The position numbers were made by a program, and so were the translations under genes. Source: Streptomyces zingiberis (GTDB taxonomy: Bacteria; Actinomycetota; Actinomycetes; Streptomycetales; Streptomycetaceae). Taken from it: DNA of 64,000 nucleotides. Shown here piece by piece: positions 34,203 through 56,957 of the stretch (the stretch's first letter is position 1; each line of letters starts with the position of its first letter). Under the pieces are notes generated by a model that made no database searches, was not told the DNA's origin, and worked only from the letters and a program-made list of their open reading frames with translations. The stretch spans positions 140,972 through 204,971 of the forward strand of contig NZ_JAATEN010000011.1 in the NCBI RefSeq assembly GCF_012034935.1, written 5' to 3'.

Positions 34203-34302
34203 CTCAGGCTGTGCTGGGCCGTCCTGCTGCCGCCACCTTTTCGATCAGGTGCGAAAGGACCGGCGCGGGCCCGGCCGGAGCGGGCGGCGGGAGCCGGGGC
34301 CG
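34203..34302 (-). repeat. 100-base upstream repeat, copy 2
   Basis: Partner of 28690-28789, here directly adjoining the conserved leader of paralogue 3. Carries the same CCTTTTCG-N8-CGAAAGG core. Confidence 0.75.
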
Positions 34303-34505
34303 TGGCCTCGCGCTCCGTGGGCGATATCTGTACCGGTGGGGTGAGAGTTTGGCGGGCCGCGCGGTGAGACTTTTTACGGCGGAGATGCCGTGGAGATGTG
34401 GCAAGGCCAGGAGTGGAATTGTCCGACACGCGGAGGCCGTTCCGGTGTGCTAGTGTCGATCTCAGTTGCAGTTGTGGTTCCCGAAACTTCAAGTGCCCTC
34501 GCCCG

Positions 34506-34529
34506 GCTCCGCCCGGGGGGAGCGCTTTT
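34506..34529 (+). promoter_or_regulatory. terminator-like attenuator in the cold-shock gene leader
   Basis: GCTCC (34506-34510) and GGAGC (34519-34523) form a hairpin followed closely by TTTT (34526-34529), about 95 bases before the cold-shock ATG. With the -10-like TAGTGT (34451-34456) upstream, this gives a long leader in which an intrinsic stop could be temperature-sensitive (inference). The rest of 34303-34623 shows no gene. Confidence 0.45.
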
Positions 34530-34623
34530 GTATTTCCGGTCATTTCCGGACGGGGTCATCATCGCGGCAACGCGGTGTCCGCACGGTGCGGATTCCGATG
34601 TGCTGCCCCAGAGGAGATATGAC

Positions 34624-34827
34624 ATGGCCAGTGGTACCGTCAAGTGGTTCAACGCTGAAAAGGGCTTCGGCTTCATCGAGCAGGACGGTGGCGGCGCCGA
34701 CGTGTTCGCCCACTACTCGAACATCGCCGGCCAGGGCTTCCGTGAGCTGCTCGAAGGCCAGAAGGTGAACTTCGACATCGCGCAGGGCCAGAAGGGCCCG
34801 ACGGCCGAGAACATCGTTCCGGCCTGA
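34624..34827 (+). CDS. cold-shock domain protein
   Basis: A 67-residue CspA-type OB-fold RNA/DNA chaperone. RNP1 KGFGFIEQD and RNP2 DVFAHYS are intact, start GTVKWFNAEKG. GAGGAG precedes the ATG. Has its own long leader and a strong terminator and is followed by a DEAD-box RNA helicase; the two probably serve RNA remodelling in the cold. Confidence 0.97.
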   Translation: MASGTVKWFNAEKGFGFIEQDGGGADVFAHYSNIAGQGFRELLEGQKVNFDIAQGQKGPTAENIVPA

Positions 34828-34845
34828 CGCCGACGCGCATGTGGT

Positions 34846-34883
34846 AGCTGGGGCGCGCACCCTTCGGGGTGCGGGTCCCAGCT
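34846..34883 (+). terminator. terminator of the cold-shock gene
   Basis: AGCTGGG (34846-34852) pairs with CCCAGCT (34877-34883); inside, GCACCC and GGGTGC pair around a TTCG tetraloop. Starts 18 bases after the stop codon. Confidence 0.85.
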
Positions 34884-35014
34884 GCACGCGTTTTCCGGAA
34901 GGGTTTCCCGCGCGGCCCCGCCCGCGGGGCTCCGCGCCCCCCACCGCCCGCGGTACCCTCCGCCGGGGGGTGCGGGCGCATCCTGGAGGTCCGTCGCCCC
35001 GTCGACGCCAGGAA

Positions 35015-35091
35015 TTCACCTCACCGTCAGGTGAACGCATTTCCCCATTCGCGCCGCCCGCTTTTCCGGCGGCCCGGACCCGCTTTATTCT
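35015..35091 (+). promoter_or_regulatory. possible promoter and inverted repeat before the helicase gene
   Basis: TTCACCT-N7-AGGTGAA (35015-35035) lies just upstream of a weak -35 and a TATTCT -10 (35086-35091), about 85 bases before the helicase ATG. Could be an activator or repressor site. Confidence 0.4.
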
Positions 35092-35175
35092 GTCACCGGT
35101 TCATACTTGCAATTCTCCGTGCTGTTCACCGCTGCGGGAATTCCTTGATATGTGCCGCATCGAGGAAGGTTCCCC

Positions 35176-36669
35176 ATGAACCGCACCCGTACGAACAACC
35201 GCTCCGAGCGCGCCCGTAACGGCCGCGCCGACGCCGGGAGGGGCGGCGGCAGCCGCTTCGGCTCGCCCGCGCCGCGCCGTTCCGGTGGCCCGGCCCGTTC
35301 CGGTGGTTCCGGCGGTTACGGAGGCCGCCGCAAGCCCGCCCTCCAGGGCGAGTTCGCACTCCCCAAGACGATCACCCCCGCGCTGCCCGCCGTCGCGGCC
35401 TTCGCCGAGCTCGACCTGGACGAGCGGCTGCTGGCCGAACTCGGCAGGCAGGGTGTGACCGCGCCGTTCCCGATCCAGGGCGCCACCCTGCCGAACTCCC
35501 TCGCCGGACGCGACGTCCTGGGCCGCGGGCGCACCGGCTCCGGCAAGACGCTCGCCTTCGGCCTCGCCCTGCTCGCCCGCACGGCCGGCCGGCGCGCCGA
35601 GCCCCGCACGCCGCTGGGGCTCGTCCTGGTCCCCACGCGTGAACTGGCGCAGCAGGTGACCGACGCGCTCACCCCGTACGCCCGCTCCGTGGGGCTGCGG
35701 CTCGCCACCGTCGTGGGCGGGATGTCGATCGGCAAGCAGGCCGGGGCGCTGCGCGCCGGCACCGAGGTCGTCGTCGCCACCCCGGGCCGGCTCAAGGACC
35801 TCATCGACCGTGGTGACTGCCGGCTGGACCAGGTGGACATCACCGTGCTGGACGAGGCCGACCAGATGGCCGACATGGGATTCATGCCGCAGGTCACCGC
35901 GCTCCTCGACCAGGTGCGCGCGGACGGGCAGCGGATGCTGTTCTCGGCCACCCTGGACCGCAACGTCGACCTGCTGGTGCGCCGCTATCTGACCGACCCG
36001 GTCGTTCACTCGGTGGACCCGTCGGCCGGCGCGGTCACCACCATGGACCACCACGTCCTGCACGTCCACGGCGCCGACAAGCACGCGACCACCACCGAGA
36101 TCGCCGCCCGCGACGGACGCGTGATCATGTTCCTGGACACCAAGCACGCGGTGGACCGGCTGACCAAGCACCTGCTCAGCAGCGGGGTCCGGGCCGCCGC
36201 GCTGCACGGCGGCAAGTCGCAGCCGCAGCGCACCCGCACTCTGGCGCAGTTCAAGACCGGGCACGTCAGCGTGCTGGTGGCGACCAACGTCGCGGCGCGC
36301 GGCATCCACGTCGACAACCTCGACCTCGTCGTCAACGTCGACCCGCCGACCGACCCCAAGGACTACCTCCACCGCGGCGGCCGTACCGCCCGCGCCGGCG
36401 AGTCCGGCAGTGTCGTCACCCTCGTCACGCCGGACCAGCGCCGCGCCGTGGACCGCCTGATGTCGGATGCCGGGATCCGGGCGCGGACCACCCAGGTCCG
36501 CTCCGGCGAGGAGGCGCTGAGCCGGATCACCGGCGCCCAGGCCCCCTCCGGTGTCCCCGTCGTCATCACCGCGCCGGTGGCGGAGAACCCCAAGCGCCCG
36601 TCGTCCTCCCGGGGCCGGCGCCGCCGCCCCTCGGCGGGACGGCGCACCCCGGCGCGCCCGGCCGCCTAG
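35176..36669 (+). CDS. DEAD-box ATP-dependent RNA helicase
   Basis: A 497-residue helicase. An Arg/Gly-rich RNA-binding N-terminal tail (about 1-55) is followed by the core: Q-motif FPIQGATLP, motif I GRTGSGKT, Ia PTRELAQQ, VATPGRL, II LDEADQM, III SAT, V ATNVAARG, VI HRGGRTARAG. The C-terminal tail is basic (RGRRRRPSAGRR). GAGGAAGG ribosome site. Its position after a cold-shock protein and its RG tails fit the actinomycete cold-shock helicases related to DeaD/RhlE. Confidence 0.96.
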   Translation: MNRTRTNNRSERARNGRADAGRGGGSRFGSPAPRRSGGPARSGGSGGYGGRRKPALQGEFALPKTITPALPAVAAFAELDLDERLLAELGRQGVTAPFPIQGATLPNSLAGRDVLGRGRTGSGKTLAFGLALLARTAGRRAEPRTPLGLVLVPTRELAQQVTDALTPYARSVGLRLATVVGGMSIGKQAGALRAGTEVVVATPGRLKDLIDRGDCRLDQVDITVLDEADQMADMGFMPQVTALLDQVRADGQRMLFSATLDRNVDLLVRRYLTDPVVHSVDPSAGAVTTMDHHVLHVHGADKHATTTEIAARDGRVIMFLDTKHAVDRLTKHLLSSGVRAAALHGGKSQPQRTRTLAQFKTGHVSVLVATNVAARGIHVDNLDLVVNVDPPTDPKDYLHRGGRTARAGESGSVVTLVTPDQRRAVDRLMSDAGIRARTTQVRSGEEALSRITGAQAPSGVPVVITAPVAENPKRPSSSRGRRRRPSAGRRTPARPAA

Positions 36670-36732
36670 GCCGTCGGTCGCGGGGACACCGACCCCTCCG
36701 AAGGACCCACCGTGACCAGTGGTCCGGGTGAG

Positions 36733-36797
36733 GCACGGGGCCGGCGCGTGCGCCGGCCCCGTGCACCGGACCGTGGGTGAGCCGAACGGGCTCACCC
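36733..36797 (+). terminator. two tandem hairpins after the helicase gene
   Basis: First stem: 14-base perfect arms 36733-36746 and 36751-36764, extendable by flanking GGTCCGG/CCGGACC. Second stem: 9-base arms 36775-36783 and 36789-36797. They separate the helicase from the small gene at 36836. Confidence 0.75.
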
Positions 36798-36835
36798 CTC
36801 GCCGGACCGTTCCTCCTTTCTCCCTGTGAGGCCAC

Positions 36836-37174
36836 ATGCGCTGCGTCATCGCCCGCTTCCCCTTCGAGCTCACCAAGAGCGGTGTGCTGGAGTCGATGAA
36901 GGGCGTCAAGCCTGAACCGATCACCGGTGAGTCGGTGATCGTCGGCCGTCGCCGGTACCCCGTCAAGCAGGTCGGGCAGGTCGTCACCCGTCAGGACCGC
37001 CGTGACTTCAGCGCCGACGAGGTCCTCCGGGCGATGACCCGGCTCGGGTTCACCTGCCACACCGTCCCCGAGGCCGCGCCGGAGCCCGCCCTCAGCCCGC
37101 TCCAGCAGGCCTCCGCGCTGCTCGGCACCCCCGAGTCCGGGCGGCCGGGGGAGCAGGCCCGGGCCGACATCTGA
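36836..37174 (+). CDS. conserved small protein next to cold-shock helicase (unknown function)
   Basis: A 112-residue soluble protein beginning RCVIARFPFELTKSGVLESM with a basic segment VGRRRYPVKQVGQVV and a helical FSADEVLRAMTRLGF. From memory, homologues occur beside DEAD-box helicases in other Streptomyces, but I cannot name a domain. The C-terminal third is Pro/Gly-rich and probably disordered. Likely an RNA-related accessory, low certainty. Confidence 0.75.
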   Translation: MRCVIARFPFELTKSGVLESMKGVKPEPITGESVIVGRRRYPVKQVGQVVTRQDRRDFSADEVLRAMTRLGFTCHTVPEAAPEPALSPLQQASALLGTPESGRPGEQARADI

Positions 37175-37189
37175 GATCCACGACGGGAA

Positions 37190-37225
37190 GGGGCCCCGGC
37201 CGGCGCGCGCGCCGGCCGGGGCCCC
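37190..37225. terminator. 36-base perfect palindrome acting as terminator
   Basis: Uninterrupted self-complementary stretch with its centre at 37207/37208, 15 bases after the stop at 37174. The convergent gene ends at 37403. Confidence 0.75.
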
Positions 37226-37402
37226 TCTCGCATGTGCTGTGCGGTCCCGGTTCTCCCGGGTCCCCCGTTGCTCCGGGGACAGCGGGTGCCCCGGTCGTTC
37301 CGGCGTTCCGGGTGGGCCAGGCGTTCCCGGAGTTCCGGACGCCGAGTCCTCCCGGCGCTCCGGGCGCGCCGCGGGGGAGCCGGCCCCCGTCGGGGTGGCC
37401 GC

Positions 37403-37780
37403 TCAGCGGTCGGAGTAGCTGAAGTCGCCCACCGTCCAGGCGCTGACGTCCTCGATCGCGACACGGTACATCCCGCCCGTCTCCGGGATGCCCACCATGC
37501 CCTGGAGGATCCGGGCGACATGGAAGTGCAGATGCGTCGGCGGGCCGTCCGCCGGGGGGGCCTCGAAGACGGAGGAGAACGCGCCCAGGCGGTTCGAATC
37601 CGTCAGGACCTCCGACACCCTCTGCCTCCACACCGCTTCGGGGGCCAGCCGGCCGGTGATGACGGCGCCACCGGCGACCACGGTCAGGGACATCTGATTG
37701 CTCTGCCCGGATTCCACCAGGGCGGCGACATCAAGCAGCAGCTTGTCACGGATCGACACGAGGCACAGTGTATTCGCCAC
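37403..37780 (-). CDS. small protein resembling gas-vesicle accessory GvpU-type proteins
   Basis: 125 residues. The segment MSLTVVAGGAVITGRLAPEAVW followed by a charged helix recalls the GvpU-like domain (beta-strand VGGxVITGxL), and THLHFHVARIL is a second strand region. No other gvp genes are present, so a gas-vesicle role is unlikely and the name is only structural. The GTG at 37780 is directly abutted by GGAGG, which is too close; the GTG at 37759 may be the true start. Confidence 0.55.
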   Translation of the reverse strand: MANTLCLVSIRDKLLLDVAALVESGQSNQMSLTVVAGGAVITGRLAPEAVWRQRVSEVLTDSNRLGAFSSVFEAPPADGPPTHLHFHVARILQGMVGIPETGGMYRVAIEDVSAWTVGDFSYSDR

Positions 37781-38495
37781 CCTCCGGGCCGCTCGACCGG
37801 CGGTGCCACCTCCTGTGGGCGAGCGCCCGTCCCGGCCTCCGGGGCCGGCCTCCGGGGCCCGGCCCGCTCCGGTCGGTCATACCGCGGCGGCGATGAGTTA
37901 CCTCATCCAGGAGTGGGGGAAAATCTATGCTGAGCAGAGTAGACATCCGGCACCGGCATGGTTATGGTTTCTCTTGTACCCGAGATCGAGCAGGGCCCGG
38001 CAGAGACGGACTGCCGGGCGGCAGTACCCGCAGGACGGTCCGGTCGTGGAGTACCGAAGCCACGGTTGTCGCAGGACGGCGACGGGACTGACGACCGGAC
38101 CGGGGGCCCGCAGTGCTGAGGGGCCCCGAGAGCAGGACCGCCGCTGACGCACCGGCGATGCGGCGGCGCAGGCAGTACCCGGCAGTTGCGCGGTACCTCG
38201 CGGTACCCGTTGATCAGGTGTTCGGCCCAGAGGAATGGAGGACTCCCTCGCCATCAGGATCGCCCGGGCGGGCAGGATGAGCCCGGGTACCGCAGGACTA
38301 TCGACAGGTAGGTGGTCTCCGGTCACGCATCCGCGATCCCCGCACTCCCCGTCCTCCATCGGATGGGCCTGCGGAACAAGTAGGCCGGTACGGCATGATG
38401 ACCGGCAGATGGTGTAGCAGTTCCTTCGGGGCCCTGGTGGCAGTACCGCGCCAGGGCCCCTCAACCCGTTCCGCAGAGGCCCGCAGAGAGGTGAG
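37781..38495. promoter_or_regulatory. 715-base upstream region of the MerR gene with repeated GTACC boxes
   Basis: No gene supported. Nine GTAC sequences, eight of them GTACC, fall within 37976-38447 (starts 37976, 38024, 38051, 38175, 38193, 38203, 38287, 38388, 38443), far more than expected in such GC-rich DNA. They may be binding sites of the MerR protein or a structured leader. Confidence 0.45.
38428..38460 (+). promoter_or_regulatory. hairpin in the leader of the MerR gene
   Basis: Perfect 10-base arms (38428-38437, 38451-38460), with a GTACC box in the 13-base loop, 35 bases before the MerR start codon. Could be an attenuator or the terminator of an upstream small RNA. Confidence 0.55.
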
Positions 38496-38834
38496 ATGAC
38501 AGCAGGCGAATCCTTCGGCCGTCTCGACGACGACGATTACCCCGCTTACACGATGGGGCGCGCGGCCGAGATGCTCGGCACCACCCCCAACTTCCTCCGG
38601 GCCATCGGTGAGGCCCGGCTGATCACCCCGCTCCGCTCGGAAGGCGGCCACCGCCGCTACTCCCGTTACCAGCTGCGGGTCGCGGCCCGCGCCCGGGAGC
38701 TCGTCGACCAGGGCACCCCCATCGAAGCGGCCTGCCGCATCGTCATCCTCGAGGACCAGCTCGAAGAGGCCCAGCGCCTCAACGAGGAGTACCGCCGCGC
38801 CGCCGGTGCCTCCCAGCCACCGGGAGCTGCGTGA
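38496..38834 (+). CDS. MerR-family transcriptional regulator
   Basis: A 112-residue MerR-type protein. The winged helix is YTMGRAAEMLGTTPNFLRAIGEARLITPLRSEGGHRRYSRYQL (residues 18-60), followed by a dimerisation helix ending EDQLEEAQRLNEEYRRA. No cysteine-rich metal loop; HspR-like short form. GAGAGGTGAG precedes the ATG. Target unknown; the GTACC boxes upstream suggest autoregulation. Confidence 0.9.
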   Translation: MTAGESFGRLDDDDYPAYTMGRAAEMLGTTPNFLRAIGEARLITPLRSEGGHRRYSRYQLRVAARARELVDQGTPIEAACRIVILEDQLEEAQRLNEEYRRAAGASQPPGAA

Positions 38835-39163
38835 CCGGCCGGCACCCGCCGGCGGCCGGTCACGGCGCACCCACCCCACTCCGGTCGTCGCTGATCCTTC
38901 CGGCGGCGACCGGGTGACGCGAGGACGGGACGACCGGTGACGCGATGACGCGGTGCCGCGGTGCGCCGGGAGGCAGGGCCCGCCGCTTCGGGGCGGTACC
39001 CGGGCCGCTCGGCCGCTACGGGCGACGGCGCGCCACTCGGACGGCGGAGGGGCCCGGCCGCGGCCCCCCGCCCCGCAGTCCGGGGCGGGGAACCCCGGCC
39101 GGCCCGGCGCCGGCGCCCGTCTCGTCTGCGGGCCGGGCGCCCCGCCGTCCGGGGCGGGCCCGT
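38835..39163 (-). terminator. intergenic region with two terminator hairpins of the dioxygenase gene
   Basis: CGCCCCG (39138-39144) pairs with CGGGGCG (39150-39156) just 8 bases after the dioxygenase stop, and a second similar stem has arms 39066-39075 and 39081-39090. No gene seen in this gap. Confidence 0.6.
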
Positions 39164-40033
39164 TCAGCCCTTGAGGGGGCCGCCGTTGATCGCGATCCGC
39201 CGGCCGTAGCGGGTGTGCGGGTAGTAGTCGTAGAGAGCGTGGTGCTGCACGCACCGGTTGTCCCAGAAGACCAGGGTGCCCGGCGCCCAGCGGATCCGGC
39301 AGGTGAGCATCGGGCGCTCCACCACGGTGGTGAAGAGCATGGTGAGCAGGGCGTCGCTCTCGTCGGCCGACAGCTGCGGGATGCGCGAGGTGTAGGCCCG
39401 GTTGACGTAGAGGATCGGGCGGCCGGTCTCGGGGTGGCGCACCACCACCGGGTGCTCGTTCACCGGGATCTCGTAGTTCGGCGGCACCTGGTAGCCCCGG
39501 AAGCTCTGCGCGCCGTCGTGGATGGCGGTCAGCCCGTCGAGCAGGCCGCGCATCGTGGGCGACAGCATCTCGTAGGCGAGGTGCATGTTGGCGAAGAGGG
39601 TGTCGCCGCCGCTGCCCCCCGCCGGGGTCTCGGTGATGTGGAGCATCGAGCCGAGGGACGGTTCGAGGTCCGCCGTGCCGTCGGCGTGCCAGGCGTTGCC
39701 GGCGACGTTGGCCGCCGCCGCGCTCGTCTTGATCTCCAGGACGTACGGGTCGCCCTCGGGCGGCGGGGGGTTGACGGGCCGCAGCTCCCCGAAGTGACCG
39801 GCGAACCGCTTGTGGTCCTCGGTGGTGAGGTCCTGGTCGCGGAAGACCAGCACATGGTGGTCGAGGAACGCCGCCTTGATCTCGGCCAGCTGGGCGTCGG
39901 TCAGCCGGCCGAGGTCCACCCCGCCGACCTCGGCGCCGATCACGGGGGTCACGGTCGCCACCGAGATGTGCTCGTAGGCCCGCGGGGGCCTGGTGGTGAC
40001 GGCTTCGAGCGCGTCGAGTTCGTAGGGCTCCAT
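39164..40033 (-). CDS. TauD/TfdA-family Fe(II)/2-oxoglutarate dioxygenase
   Basis: A 289-residue alpha-ketoglutarate-dependent oxygenase. Iron ligands: WHADGT (HxD, about residue 125) and the distal His in CVQHHALYDY (about 265); the 2-oxoglutarate Arg is in RYGRRIAING. GAGGAG precedes the ATG at 40033. It follows the NRPS/PKS genes on the same strand (175-base gap with a hairpin) and most likely hydroxylates or desaturates an amino acid building block or the released product. A taurine/sulfonate role is less likely without ssu/tau transport genes. Confidence 0.9.
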   Translation of the reverse strand: MEPYELDALEAVTTRPPRAYEHISVATVTPVIGAEVGGVDLGRLTDAQLAEIKAAFLDHHVLVFRDQDLTTEDHKRFAGHFGELRPVNPPPPEGDPYVLEIKTSAAAANVAGNAWHADGTADLEPSLGSMLHITETPAGGSGGDTLFANMHLAYEMLSPTMRGLLDGLTAIHDGAQSFRGYQVPPNYEIPVNEHPVVVRHPETGRPILYVNRAYTSRIPQLSADESDALLTMLFTTVVERPMLTCRIRWAPGTLVFWDNRCVQHHALYDYYPHTRYGRRIAINGGPLKG

Positions 40034-40164
40034 GGGTACTCCTCGGTGGTCGGTCGGCATGGGTGGAGGCGGGTCAAGTCGGGTCAAGGCGGTTCGAGCT
40101 GGTGCGGTTCAGGCCGGATCGGAGTTGGGACGGGGCGGTGAGGAAAGCGTCCGTTCCGTCCGCT

Positions 40165-40200
40165 GCCCGCGCACCGGCCGGAAGGCGCCGGTGCGCGGGC
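40165..40200 (-). terminator. hairpin between NRPS/PKS and dioxygenase genes
   Basis: Perfect 14-base arms (40165-40178, 40187-40200), 8-base loop, 8 bases after the NRPS/PKS stop. It may reduce read-through into the dioxygenase gene. Confidence 0.7.
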
Positions 40201-40208
40201 GGGACGGG

Positions 40209-54157
<13,949 letters not shown>

Positions 54158-54250
54158 GTGCGGCCCTTCTGCCGTGCGGGGAACGAGAGACTTCGTGGGG
54201 CGGCTGAGGTGACAGATACGTGAGTGGTCCATGGGGCCGATATGTGCCCA

Positions 54251-54279
54251 TGATTGGACTCTGGTTCTGATCATGTCAA
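54251..54279 (-). promoter_or_regulatory. promoter of the NRPS operon
   Basis: Reading leftwards: TTGACA (54279 to 54274), 17-base spacer, CAATCA (54256 to 54251). Predicted start about 54244, giving a leader of roughly 85 bases to the TTG start of the first NRPS gene. Confidence 0.55.
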
Positions 54280-55053
54280 CGGGCCCCCGCCGCCCTGCCC
54301 CGCCCGGACAACTCGCCGGTGCGCGAGGCGCTTCGGCCGAGGCCGGGCGGCGCGCGGGGGCCTGCCCGAACGGACAGGAAAGCGGCCTACCCGGTGGACC
54401 GTGGGGCCCTGGGCGGACCGCAACGGGACCGGCCCGGAGGGCGGGCTTGATCTCCCGGCTGCGCCCGATCCGCCTGGTCCGGCCGGTCTTCGCCCGCGCC
54501 TGATCCGCGATCCCCTGATACTGATCCGCCGACCGCCCATCCGCCGGCGCGCGACGGTCAACGGCCACGGCGGCGACAACTGGACCCGCGTCATCGACAG
54601 CATCCGGGCCGGACGCTGACCCGGGCCGGCCGGCGCCGGGCGGGCGGACAACGCCCGCCCGGGGCTGTGCCGCCCGGGCTCCGTGACCCGGGGCTCCGCG
54701 CCTCGTCGTGACCTGCCGGCCGCGTGCCCGGGACGATCAGCGGCCGCCGCGCACCGCAGGAACCCGCGCCCGGCCCGCGCTGCCGCCGGTCGGGCCTCCG
54801 AGCGCCGGGCGGGCCCGGGGAAGAGCGGATCTCCCGGCTTCCTGCCCTGCCTCGCCGGGCTGCACGAGAGCGCCGCAGCCCGGCGAGGCCCGGCGGTACC
54901 CGTCCGCGGCGACGGGAATCCGCGCGCTGCCCGCGAGGGGCGTCCTCCGCACTCCAGCGGTCCCAGGAACTCCCCGCGCGAATCCCCGGGGGCCTTACGC
55001 GACGGAGCGAGGCCGGTGCGCGAACGCGGGCGCCGGGTCCCGCCGTTCCCGCG
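54280..55053. other. 774-base intergenic region with one hairpin
   Basis: No recognised gene. A perfect 11-base hairpin (54636-54646, 54652-54662) stands 16 bases after a plus-strand frame ending at 54619 (last residues NWTRVIDSIRAGR), so a small plus-strand transcript may end there. I could not match that peptide to a family. Confidence 0.4.
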
Positions 55054-56382
55054 TCAGCCCTTGCCCTCCCGCGCGGGGCGGCCCTCGCCCTCGACCGCCT
55101 CGCGGAGCGCGATCACCGCCTCTTCCACACGGCCGACGACGGTGACCCTGCCCCCGTCACCGGGGTCGGGATCGGGCACGAGCGTTTCCGGGTCGACGAG
55201 GTAGACCTCGTGCCCGTCCAGCGTGAGCCGCCGGACGATCTCCAGCAGCATGCGCCGCGAGACGTCATCGATCGAATGGACCATCGTGAGGTCCAGGGCC
55301 ACCCCGAGCTCCCGGGGAGCGGTCTCCACGGACTCCCGGACCACCTTCTCGGCCGCGGCGAAACCGATCCCGCCTTGCAGCTGGAGGACCCGGAGCGCCT
55401 CCGCTCCGCCGCCCACGACGTGGTTCGACCGCACGACCGCGCGCGCGGGGGCCGGGACCTCCATCACATGCAGTCCCATGTCGGAGGAGAACCGCTCGAA
55501 GAGGGACACCCCGCGCACGCTGTTCCCGTGGACGTCCAGCCGTGGCGAGAAGGTGGCGATGCCGATCTGGCCGGGCAGCGCGCCGATCAGGCCTCCGGCC
55601 ACGCCGCTTTTCGCCGGAATGCCGACCTGGGTCGCCCAGTCACCGGCCGCGTCGTACATCCCGCAGGTGGACATGACACTCAGCACCTGGCGCACCACCG
55701 GCTCGCGAATCACCTGCTCGCCCGAGAGCGGGTTGACCCCGCGGTTGGCCAGGGTCGCGGCCATCATGGCCAGATCCCGCGTGGTGACGAGCAGGGAGCA
55801 CTGGCGGGTGTAGCCGTCGACGACGGCCGTCGGGTCCTCGGCGAGGATGCCGTGGCTGCGGAGCATATGGGCGATGGCGAGATTGCGGTGCGCGTGCTCC
55901 ATCTCCGACGCGTACACCGACTCGTCCACCGCCAGCCGGCGGCCGGCGAACGCCGAAAGACCCTGGACCACGCGTTCCAGGCGCTCCGCCGGATTCATGC
56001 CCTCCGAGCCGGCCAGCGCGTGCGTGGTGATCGCACCGGCGTTGATCATGGGATTGCGGGGGCGTCCGGTATCGCTTTCGAGGGAGATCTCGTTGAACGC
56101 CTCTCCCGAGGGCTCGACACCGACTTTGGCGAGCACGGGACCGAATCCGCGGTCCGACAGGGCCAGAGCGTAGGCGAACGGCTTGGAGATCGACTGGATC
56201 GTGAACTCGGTGTCGACGTCACCGGCACCGTAGACCTTGCCGTCGACGGTCGCGAAGACCGCCCCGAGGCGGTCGGGATCCGCCGCCGCCAGCTCGGGGA
56301 TGTACCCGGCCGGCTCTCCGGAGGTGTCCGGCTCGACATCTCCCAGGACCTCGGCCAGATAGTCGGGAACGACCGACCGCAT
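55054..56382 (-). CDS. glsA: glutaminase A with C-terminal STAS domain
   Basis: A 442-residue serine-dependent beta-lactamase-like glutaminase converting glutamine to glutamate and ammonia. The Ser-Lys pair is in QSISKPFAYAL (about residue 64), with NPMINAGAI, SEMEHAHRNLAIAH, RQCSLLVTTRDLA and PAKSGVAGG. A C-terminal STAS-like domain (about 330-430, LDLTMVHSIDDVSRRML) is found in some actinobacterial and animal-type relatives. GGAGGAG precedes the ATG at 56382. Monocistronic. Confidence 0.95.
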   Translation of the reverse strand: MRSVVPDYLAEVLGDVEPDTSGEPAGYIPELAAADPDRLGAVFATVDGKVYGAGDVDTEFTIQSISKPFAYALALSDRGFGPVLAKVGVEPSGEAFNEISLESDTGRPRNPMINAGAITTHALAGSEGMNPAERLERVVQGLSAFAGRRLAVDESVYASEMEHAHRNLAIAHMLRSHGILAEDPTAVVDGYTRQCSLLVTTRDLAMMAATLANRGVNPLSGEQVIREPVVRQVLSVMSTCGMYDAAGDWATQVGIPAKSGVAGGLIGALPGQIGIATFSPRLDVHGNSVRGVSLFERFSSDMGLHVMEVPAPARAVVRSNHVVGGGAEALRVLQLQGGIGFAAAEKVVRESVETAPRELGVALDLTMVHSIDDVSRRMLLEIVRRLTLDGHEVYLVDPETLVPDPDPGDGGRVTVVGRVEEAVIALREAVEGEGRPAREGKG

Positions 56383-56682
56383 GCGTTCTCCTCCGTGCAG
56401 ATGGGAAATTTCCGGACTGTGCGTCGCCGCGAGGTAGCCGTGGTGCGTGAGTCTTCCTGGTCCCTGCCGGCGCCTCCGCGAACCACACCGTCGATGTGCG
56501 GCCGATGAGACCACATGCGCCAGTCCGTGCGGCGCGAGGTGCCGGCATCGCCCCGGCGACCCTAACCGATCTTGCCGTTCGTGTGCGTTCGCCCGGTTCG
56601 TCGCCGGGCGTCGGTAACTCGGGTACGGAGCCCTGTCGTCACCATTCCACCTCGTCGGGGCGGCGCTTGGAACCCGAACCGG

Positions 56683-56910
56683 GACGCGCTACGCAAGCGA
56701 CGGATCCTGCCTGTCATCTCGCGCAAGGGCTGCCCGAACATCAAGGGGATGGGCAAGCTCCGCTACGTCGTCGAGCAGACCTTCGCGCTCCTCCATCACT
56801 TCAAGCGTCTCGCCGTCCGCTGGGAACGCCGCACCGAACTCCACGACGCCTTCGTCTCGTTGGCTTGCAGCCTGATCTGCTGGAGACGCCTCAAGAGGAC
56901 ACGCACATGA
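56683..56910 (+). pseudogene. IS5-family transposase remnant (C-terminus only)
   Basis: The segment from RKRRILPVISRKG through LRYVVEQTFALLHHFKRLAVRWERR to LACSLICWRRLKR is the C-terminal third of an IS5/IS4-type transposase, including the Y-x2-E-x-TF region around the last catalytic Glu. The N-terminal two thirds and both element ends are missing. It marks the left border of the toxin array. Confidence 0.85.
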
Positions 56911-56957
56911 TCGTGTTACGAGCTCTTGGGGACCGGGCGCCGCCGCCCGGTTCACGA

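Noticed and set aside
37403..37780. Gas-vesicle gene cluster
   Set aside because: Only one weakly GvpU-like protein; no gvpA, gvpF/L, gvpN or gvpK nearby.
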